Shown piece after piece: positions 56,308 to 64,000 of a stretch of DNA of 64,000 nt (the stretch's first letter is position 1; each line of letters starts with the position of its first letter). This DNA comes from Mesorhabditis belari (Eukaryota > Nematoda > Chromadorea > Rhabditida > Rhabditidae), in the NCBI GenBank assembly GCA_958450365.1, contig CAUEEP010000731.1:912501-976500 (forward strand). Reading direction: 5' to 3'. The notes beneath the pieces are model-generated. The model searched no databases. It saw nothing but the letters and a program-made list of their open reading frames with translations, and was not told the DNA's origin. A program made the translations under genes and the position numbers.

Positions 56308-57427
56308 TCAATGAAATACCTCAAAAAATTGAGTTTCACGAAGAGAAGCTGCACATAAAAAACTGCCTCAACTTTACAGGAATTGCTTTTATTGCTTTTA
56401 TTTTCATTTTTCTTCAGTCTTTTGTCAATAATTTCAAATTCAGGAATTTTAAGCTATAGATTCGTTGCAAAATTTTCGTTTTTTTAATTTAATAATTTCC
56501 CCATTTGAGAAAATCATTTGAATTTCTAGTTTCTTAGTCACCCATTTTTTAGTACTTTTTTAGTACTTTTTTAGTGCTTTTTTTGTGTACATATGCGTGT
56601 ATTTTTCAAAATATAACTATAGTTTTATATATGGGTAAAATGATAAAAAGATTTATTTGAAAGGGAAAACGAGGCAAAGAATACATGAATTCGATTGGGG
56701 ACACCACCTTCGATTGAGATTGAAGCTGCACTTTTGCGTCAGCCTTCAACTAACTTGAAACATGCAATTTCAGAATGTGTTTTTTTTGCATTACAATACT
56801 TTTTATTCAATCATCTTTCAAAAATTGACTCAGAATGTAGATTTTGTACAAAAATATAGTCAAATTTTGGGTAAAAATTGATCCCAAAGCGGTTCTACAG
56901 AAAGCTTCATTAAAAAACCCAAATTAATCAAAAAAAGAAGCTATTTTCTGATTAGAAAATTTAGTAAATCGCTGGAATTCATGAAATTTAAGTCAAAAAA
57001 TTTTGTTTATGAAACGGAAATCCAACAAAAATCCAAAAATTACCCATTACCAGGTGGTCATTAGTTGCCCAGTTTATCCAGTTCGTGTGTTCAGATTAGA
57101 CCAATTTTTAGGGCTTTTGTTTTCGTCTTTTTGACCTATCCTAGTACTGGAAAAGGGTGAAAAGGCTAAAAAGAGGCTGGGGTGGATGAGCGCTAATCCC
57201 CTTGTTGCACTCAACTCACCTGGAAGGGGTAGAGCTTGGTTGACTTGGGCAGGCTAATTGCTTGACCCATTCAGCGTCTACATCAGCTGAAACCAGTTAT
57301 TTTTCTATCAGTAAAAAAAATCGCTTCGCTTCACTACTGATGAGCTTAATTATTGACCTATTCAAATCTTGAAACATACTTTTTTTTCATGGCATCAATA
57401 AGCAGTTAATCGACTCAAATACTGAAT

Positions 57428-57490
57428 GTGAGGGGGAAATGGAGAAATTGAGTGTGCCTAGTGAATGTTCGAGATTTTCGAGTCTAAACT
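57428..57490. mobile_element. family A MITE fragment
   Basis: GTGAGGGGGAAATGGAGAAA then TTGAGTGTGCC; decayed right arm. A weaker trace (GAGTGCGCTAGAAAAAG) is at 56012-56046. Confidence 0.65.
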
Positions 57491-57838
57491 GTACCCTTAA
57501 ACCTACACCCTGCAACCTTACACACCATTTTCGTTCCCTATCATTACTTTGGTCATCGATCCCTTCATTCGTTCAGGCACACAAATGGGAAGCCAAATCC
57601 TTTGTGCAAACATTTTGCTTCGCTCAAAAATTTGGCCTCTTTAGCTGCATTGGTTCCCCATTATTCTCGGTCAAATTAGTCAAATATTTGGCTAAAGCTG
57701 GATGATTTTGACTGGCATTGTCATGCGATTTGTTTTCACATTTTATTTACTTTATTTACTTGAACTTTAAAGACTTTAAAATTTAGATTTTTGACTGAAA
57801 GAAAGCCCAATGTTTCATTCACAATTTCGACGTTAATA

Positions 57839-59075
57839 TTAGGTTGGTGCAAAAGAAATTTCGGTCGATATAAAATGTTCTTATTTTTTTAATCTGAAGA
57901 GCTTATTTGATGTTCTTTTGTGCATTTGTACTCTTGGATATTTACTTTATTTTCGCATTTTTTCAAAGTCAGAGCTTTCACTTTTTAATTGATTTTTGCT
58001 TTAGATCATGGTGGATCAAAAGTATGTTCTGCGCACGTGTGACTCTATGACTCTATGACTTCTCTATGACTTCAAAATGGGCAAAAACGCTGCTGATTCA
58101 CATCGTGAATCCGCCTTTGGAGAACAGGTTATCACCGAAAGATCATGCCAGCTCTGGTTTGCCCAATTCCGAGATGGTAATGAATCCCTTGAAGACGAAC
58201 GCATGGACATCGTGCCACAGCCACGACAACAATGAATTGAAGCTGATCCAATGCAAACAACACGAGAACTTGCCAAACACTCCAATTCAACAATGTACGC
58301 CATTTGGAAATAATTGGAAAGACAAATCGTAATGGACAATGGGTTCCACATCAATTGAGTGTTGAGAATCTGGGAGCACGCGTTCCGATCAGCCATATCT
58401 TGCTCCAGAAGTCGAAAAGAAGCCATTTTTTTGAGAATATCTTGATGATGAATGAGAAGTGGATTCACTTTGATAATACTTCTCGAAAAAGACAATGGCT
58501 GAGCAAGGTCAAGCGCCAATTCCAACTCCAAAGCCGGATTATCATGGGCGCAAAGTGAGTTGTCTTGCTGGTGGAATATCAATGGACTTGTTCATTTTGA
58601 ATTATAGAGCCCGGAAAAACAGTCGATTCATCTTATTTTATTCAACAACCAAGAAGGTTGACGAAATTTTGCGTGAAAAAGGCCTAAATCCCTCAACTAT
58701 CAACTTTCTCCGTGATAATGCTCCAGCTCACACGGCAAAACCTCTTGTAAGGAACAGAGAAGCTAGGGTGGAAGGTCTTACCACAGCGCCGTTAGTCCAG
58801 ACTTAGCACCCTCCGATTTTCACCTTTTCAGATCGATGCAACATTCCCTTGAGAATTGCCAGTTTAAGAATGCAAAAGAAGTCGAAAATTGGTGACCAAC
58901 TACTTTGCACACAGAATCAGCGTTCTTTGAGAAGGGGATCCGCAATCTGTAGCAACGTTGGAGGGATGTCATAGATAATAATGGTGCTTATTGTTTTAAA
59001 TAAATTGTTATCAAAAAAAATTTTGGATGACTTTAATGTTTGTAAAAAAACGAAATTTCATTTGCACCAACCTAG
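57839..59075 (+). mobile_element. mariner element, complete ends
   Basis: About 1.24 kb, flanked by TA (57837-57838 and 59076-59077). Left end TTAGGTTGGTGCAAAAG and right end GCACCAACCTAG are inverted repeats of mariner type, followed inward by AAATTTCG on both sides. It holds a degraded transposase. The full-length, well-preserved ends suggest a fairly recent arrival. Confidence 0.93.
58008..59003 (+). pseudogene. mariner transposase pseudogene
   Basis: Begins MVDQKYVLR and ends near NNGAYCFK before TAA; about 330 codons, near the usual mariner length, but with stops and frameshifts. Recognisable pieces: WVPHQLSVENL, NEKWIHFDN, LRDNAPAHTA and SPDLAPSDFHLF. The first catalytic Asp (GDEKW in active enzymes) is Asn (codon 58451-58453). 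The second and third Asp codons are 86 nt apart rather than ~105, showing a deletion with frameshift. It cannot be active. Confidence 0.92.
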
Positions 59076-59204
59076 TATCTACTTGCTTTCGTTTGCCTTT
59101 ATCTAATTATTTCGAAGAGAAGAGCTAAGTAGTTCGTCGATGTGTACTTTGAGCTGCTTTGCTTTTTTGCTTGGAATTTGCTCCTTGCTGATGCGTTTAC
59201 AAGA

Positions 59205-59310
59205 TTTTTTTTTACAAGATTACAAGATTACAAGATACAAGAGTTTACAAGAGTTTACGAGGGTTAAAAAAAAAAAAAAAAAAAGGGGTTAAAAAGGTTA
59301 AAAAGGGAAA
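59205..59310. repeat. TTACAAGA repeats with poly(A)
   Basis: TTACAAGA units, then ~20 A, then GGTTAAAAAG units, shortly after the mariner element. Confidence 0.8.
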
Positions 59311-60031
59311 AACTACAAGATGTTTCGTGCCATTTGATTGTTGGCTTAAATCAAAGTTTGGTATCTAATTATTTTGAAACTCAGTTTTTCCATTTTTGAT
59401 TAAATTGCAAATTTTAACGGAAAGACTGGGCAAAATTTTAAACCTGATTTCAAAGTCTACTTTAAGCTTTCGCACGTTTTCCTTGCTTCAAAACTTGAAA
59501 AGAATTTGGTTCTAATACAATTTGGTTGCTGAACAGTACAAATTGTAATTTGAAAGTTTAACGGCCGACGAATTTACGAGATTTAACAGAGCAGAAGCAG
59601 AAGTACAGTTTAAAAGTACCGTACAGTACAAATAGTTAGCCCAAAACCAATAGCCCATTGTTCTCCAATCAAAAAGGGCACTTATCGGTTAGATCAGAAG
59701 TCTTCTTACATTCATAAGAAAGAGACGGTCATCTATCTATTTGTATAATCTATAGCTCCGATCATTCTCTTTCCATTTTCTTTCCATTCTCTTCATCCAT
59801 TCAGCCTTGACTCATTGCATTCTTTTTAAAAGAATGATTAAGAAAGAGAAAAGAAACAAAAAAAAGATCTTTTAGATTGAAAGAAAAGAAACTCATAGGC
59901 AAATGATTGATTTCTCTCATTGACCCGTTGACCACATTCATCTTGTTATCTCATTTTCATCGCAAAGTTTGATTTTTGAAAGTTTTTGTTTGATTTGTTT
60001 GAAATTTGTCTTTTCTAGTAAACTATTTCTT

Positions 60032-60085
60032 AAAATTCATCCATTTCAAAAAAACTACCGTAATCTAACCGCTATTTTTCCTTTT
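60032..60085. mobile_element. family B MITE, left end only
   Basis: AAACTACCGTAATCTAACCG then CTATTTTTCC. Confidence 0.7.
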
Positions 60086-60744
60086 CTGCCTACATAAAGA
60101 CTTATTTAAAAGCAAGAATTTGAGAATTTCTTCCCAAAGGCAAGTAGTTTGACTTGTAACTGACTTGACTAATTGACTTGTAATCTTCTTCTAAAAATTT
60201 TCTTGTGTTTCAAACTTTTCACGGTCGAAATCGATGAATTACTGCTTTGGATCATTTCTAAAATGTGTTCACTTTGAAACAGGAGAATTTTTTTGTATGT
60301 ATCTTCGAGAATTATGTATTTCAAGGGATTCAACTTTTAAAACAAGCAAAAAAAACATTTTATCGGTCCCCAACATCACAATTCACTCACAACATAAAAA
60401 CCAGTGACTCGGTGAAATCAAATCTCAAAATCCTTCCGAAAAACTTGCCAAGTGCTCCTTGAAATTATTAAATTATTGCTGGGGTGAATTTATGGGGGAA
60501 AACAAAGGAAAGACAATCTCCCATTGGCCATCACTTGTCTTTTCTTTTCCTTTTTTTGGCGATGAAGAGACACCGCCCGCAGGTGGGGAATTTTATCGTC
60601 GGATTGCCCCCATTTTATTGGCTGAGCATTGTTCAGGGTTTAGAATTGTTTTTTACGAGTTAATAATTAGATTTAGATAGCTAGGTATCGCAAAAATCTT
60701 GCAAATAATAAGATTTTAACTAATTCACAGTCTGATTCTGTTCA

Positions 60745-60832
60745 CAAAGGAGCAAAAAAAGAGATTGGAAAAAATAGAGAAAAGATTACGGTAGAAATGG
60801 GGAAAGGGATGTGTTTTAGGAGACGGATTTGA
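60745..60832. mobile_element. family C MITE, right half
   Basis: AAAAATAGAGAAAAGATTAC then GGTAGAAATGGGGAAAGGG. Confidence 0.75.
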
Positions 60833-62211
60833 CGATAAGAATTGGTTAAATTCAAAGATACAAAAGAATCATTTATCTACGGGCTTCTCAATTACAAAAC
60901 TGATCGTTGCGAGTGTTTTTTTGATTCTAAAAATAGATTCAACTCTCTTTTCAATTAATCGATTGTTCAGCCTTTTAAGAAGCCGAATTTTGAAACCTGG
61001 ATTTGCTTATCTTTGAACTTGAAACTTTTAACCCCAAAATAGCAACTGATTTCAAAAATGAAACGCTCAATTTCTAAAAAAACGCTTTTTATTATAGAAA
61101 ACTGTAAAAGTTAAAGAAATTTTTAAATAAAAATCACCGTAATTTCTTTGAAACATTCATTTTTCACACATTCTCCTCTATCAAAGAACAGAAAAAAGCC
61201 CCAAAAGTGATTCATAAACGATCAAACTGTCTATGCATTTTAATCTCTTCCCAGCATCTAATCAGATGTCGTTTTCCCTCATTTTTTCTCATCGGAATCT
61301 CCGCTTTTCTTTACGGTTTCCCAGAATTTCGAATGCTTTCTGAATCATTTTTTTTTTGTTTCAAAATGTCGACAGAGAAATTGAGATTTTTTCATTTTTA
61401 TCTCTCCTTTCGGCATCTTTCCCCCATTGTTTTTTTTGACTAATTTTACGTATGTTTCAATTTTTTTCCAATCTAAAGATAGATCTTTGCGCTTCTTTAC
61501 ACCGAAAAATAGCGAAAAGCAATTGAACTATCGTTACCTAAACTATTCGATTCCATGACATAGAGCAGATCTCTTTTGATCAATTTGATATTCACAGCAT
61601 TCGATAATCCAATCAAATTGTATTTGCTATTGTTGAAAGCCTCAAGTATTCTCTATAAAAATATAAAAATTAAAAAATTTAAAATTAAAATTAAAATTGA
61701 CTTGTTTCAAAGTTTTGGTGTTCAAAGCAGAACTTTTTTCGACAATCACTCGAAAACTTTGTGTACTTTATTTGATGTCCTGAATAAAGAAGATATAATA
61801 AAGAAGAAATAATCTTCCTCCGAGAATCTATGACTGATTGAGATGGCACTCTTTGGACCAGAAGCTTTTTAAACATTGAAAAGCTTTTCTCCGGAAATTG
61901 TTGGTCAAAAGGAAAATTTTTAATGTGATTCACCGGGGTACAGCTAAAATATTACAAAGAAAAAACAAAAAAATTGAGGATATGAAAAGTGAAACACGAA
62001 TTTTGCCTTCTTCAGCCGAATCTTTCTCAAAGCAATTATCAATTCTCGTGTCGGATTGGTTGTAATTGCCGTGTTTCAACATAAACACCTTCTCGGAAAT
62101 GATCTCAAGTAGCAGTTTTAAAGAACTAAAGCACTAAAACACTAAACTAAAACTTTCTTCAAACAACATAAATGGAAATTTCTATTGGATTACGTTCCTC
62201 TCGTCTGATTC

Positions 62212-62560
62212 CTTTTCTAAAATACACCCATTTCAGCGAAAACTACCATAATCTAGAGATTTTTCATTAAAATAGCCCAATTTTGGAATGATTCGATGAA
62301 GGAGATCACAATCAATGATACCAATAGTTTTTGGGAAATATTCAATTATGCTTTAATTCAACTATGATAGTATCTTGTTATAAATACCGTAATCCATCTG
62401 TCATTTTGTTTTTGTCATCATCTCAATTTGTTGTATCATCTCATTCATTAACTAAGCCTTGTCATTCCTCATCTACTCATCCCCAAAATTGAGCTGATCG
62501 AATGAAAAATGCGGATTACGGTAGTTTTGCTGAAAAATGGGTGTCTTTTAGAGAACGGAT
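62212..62560. mobile_element. two adjacent family B copies
   Basis: First copy 62212-62330 (TTTTCTAAAATACACCC start, truncated); second 62385-62560 (TACCGTAATCCATCTGTC ... CGGATTACGGTAGTTTTGC). Confidence 0.82.
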
Positions 62561-64000
62561 TAGGATTTTTTTCAATCTACAGTTACCCTTTCAAACCTTT
62601 ATCTCAATAATAATCACCCTTGCCATTTTTAGTTCTCAACTTTCAACTAGACGAATCAGGATTTCTTTGGGGGGTTTTTTTTGGCCTTTTCCTTTTCTCC
62701 AAAAGAGGCCAGTAAGCGGATCTCTCCCTTGATGAATAAAATATTAACCAAAAAGTGCCTCAGTGAGGCAAAAAAAAGCTTTTCTTAATCGAAAGTAGTA
62801 ATTTCTTGATTGAGAAAATTTAAGTTTCAAGTTTATTGAGAAGAATTGCTGTGTTTCGAGTTCAATTGGTGCCTTCTTGTTGCTTTTTTTAAAATCCAGA
62901 CAGACCGACATTCTCCTTTGTTTAATCCCGCCTTAAAATTTGAAACTTTTCTTTTATCCCCTAAGAAAAAAAGGAATAAACCTCAAAATGCATCCACAAA
63001 TTTGGCCAACATTCGATTGTTTAGTTAGGCTTTTTAAATGAATCGTTTAACTCCAAGTCATTATCATTGTTCTTTGCTCCAACTAGTCGTTAAACTTGAA
63101 ACTTAAACTTCTTTTCTCTGAATACAAAAGAGTAAAGCAAAAATCGATCTTAAACAAGTAGTTTTTTTTCAAGATCAATTTATGAAACACTCTATACAAT
63201 CCTCTTTCAATTCCCGTAGCGGTGAGGGTGCGAAAAGCGCCATTTCGCCGGCTTTATGACCCTAAAAGGGAGACATCTTTGAGAGTATTTGCTGAAAGGG
63301 AACATTCAAGAAGAGAAATGAGGAAAGAAACGATTTTGTTTTACTCATCATTTGATTCCAAGAAGAAGGGGAAGTGATAAGCTTTTGGAAGGGGACAACG
63401 TTTCCTCACCATAACACCCAAAGGCCATCAAATGGCTGTGATTCATTATGACTGTATATTGATTTTGTTACAAAAAAATTTCATTTTTACTGTTTTTTCC
63501 AAAAAAAATTCTTTAAGCTGAAAAATGCCATGTTTCAAATCTATCAACCCATTTGTTAACTTTATGCGATTAATGTTGTGAACTTCAAACAAAACCTGAT
63601 TCTTTTTACTTTTGTAGCCTTACAACAAGTCATTTATTGAATCCGAGAGATTGAATCATAAATCAGAGCATTGAATTCTGGGATTCCAGAATGAAAGTTT
63701 TTTAGCTGAAAGCTTTCAAAAGTCTTCTCTGCTTTCTTTATTTTTACCCCAAATAATTCTATCGTGATATTGAATTTATCAATATGTTGAAACTGGTACC
63801 TTTTTCTTCTTGTTTTTATTAATTTTCTTATCCTATTTTTGGGCAACGATTTTCCCATGGCTAATTTCCATATGATCTTCCAGAAAGAAAAAAAAACGAT
63901 GATACAACTGAAACGACATTAGACCAATTTTTTTTGATTTCGTTAGATAAGCGGCTAATTTTTCTTCATTGATTTTTATATTGGAGTTTTTAATTCCATG

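Larger units (their letters stand above)
59076..64000. other. downstream region without a supported gene
   Basis: AT-rich, GTTTCAA words, TTACAAGA repeats, B and C copies. A short GC-rich patch at 63213-63265 stands out but gives no clear exon. Confidence 0.55.

Overview
The window reads as nuclear DNA of a nematode. Evidence: very AT-rich non-coding sequence, TTTCAG-type 3' splice sites, a tract built on the nematode telomere unit TTAGGC (54090-54235), many small palindromic DNA elements, and a split gene whose protein is a PDE3-type cyclic-nucleotide phosphodiesterase. I cannot name the species. Splice models below come from splice sites, reading phase and protein recognition by eye, without transcripts.

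Layout. (1) 929-45255, plus strand: a ~44 kb pde-3 orthologue, modelled as 28 phase-compatible exons (2784 nt, 927 codons plus stop). N-terminal linker exons are spread over 35 kb with introns up to 8.7 kb; catalytic exons are packed in 36.8-45.3 kb. (2) 45256-51776: intergenic, with a decayed tRNA-Cys-like sequence at 48689-48759 and CT-rich stretches. (3) 51834-56307, plus strand: a nine-exon bZIP (C/EBP-like) gene of 263 codons, with a short upstream ORF overlapping its start codon. (4) 57839-59075: a mariner element with terminal inverted repeats and a broken transposase. (5) 59.1-64 kb: no gene that I can support.

Repeats. At least four families of short palindromic elements (called A, B, C and D here) fill introns and often end within tens of bases of an exon. 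Single foldback elements sit at 21615, 23331, 30548, 34647, 38081, 42020 and 55277. A ~420 bp inverted duplication (9373-9780 and 15078-15515) brackets pde-3 exons 5-8. The 3' end of pde-3 exon 9 is copied at 18620-18700 without its splice donor. A non-LTR retrotransposon 3' end lies at 21201-21344.

Most unusual signal. The word GTTTCAA (TTGAAAC on the other strand) recurs throughout the introns and intergenic DNA on both strands, usually with an A-rich stretch 8-12 nt upstream, and in places as evenly spaced arrays. It resembles the core of the upstream motif of nematode 21U/piRNA genes (CTGTTTCA in C. elegans). The window may therefore be an intragenic piRNA cluster hosted by pde-3. This is inference; small-RNA data would decide it.
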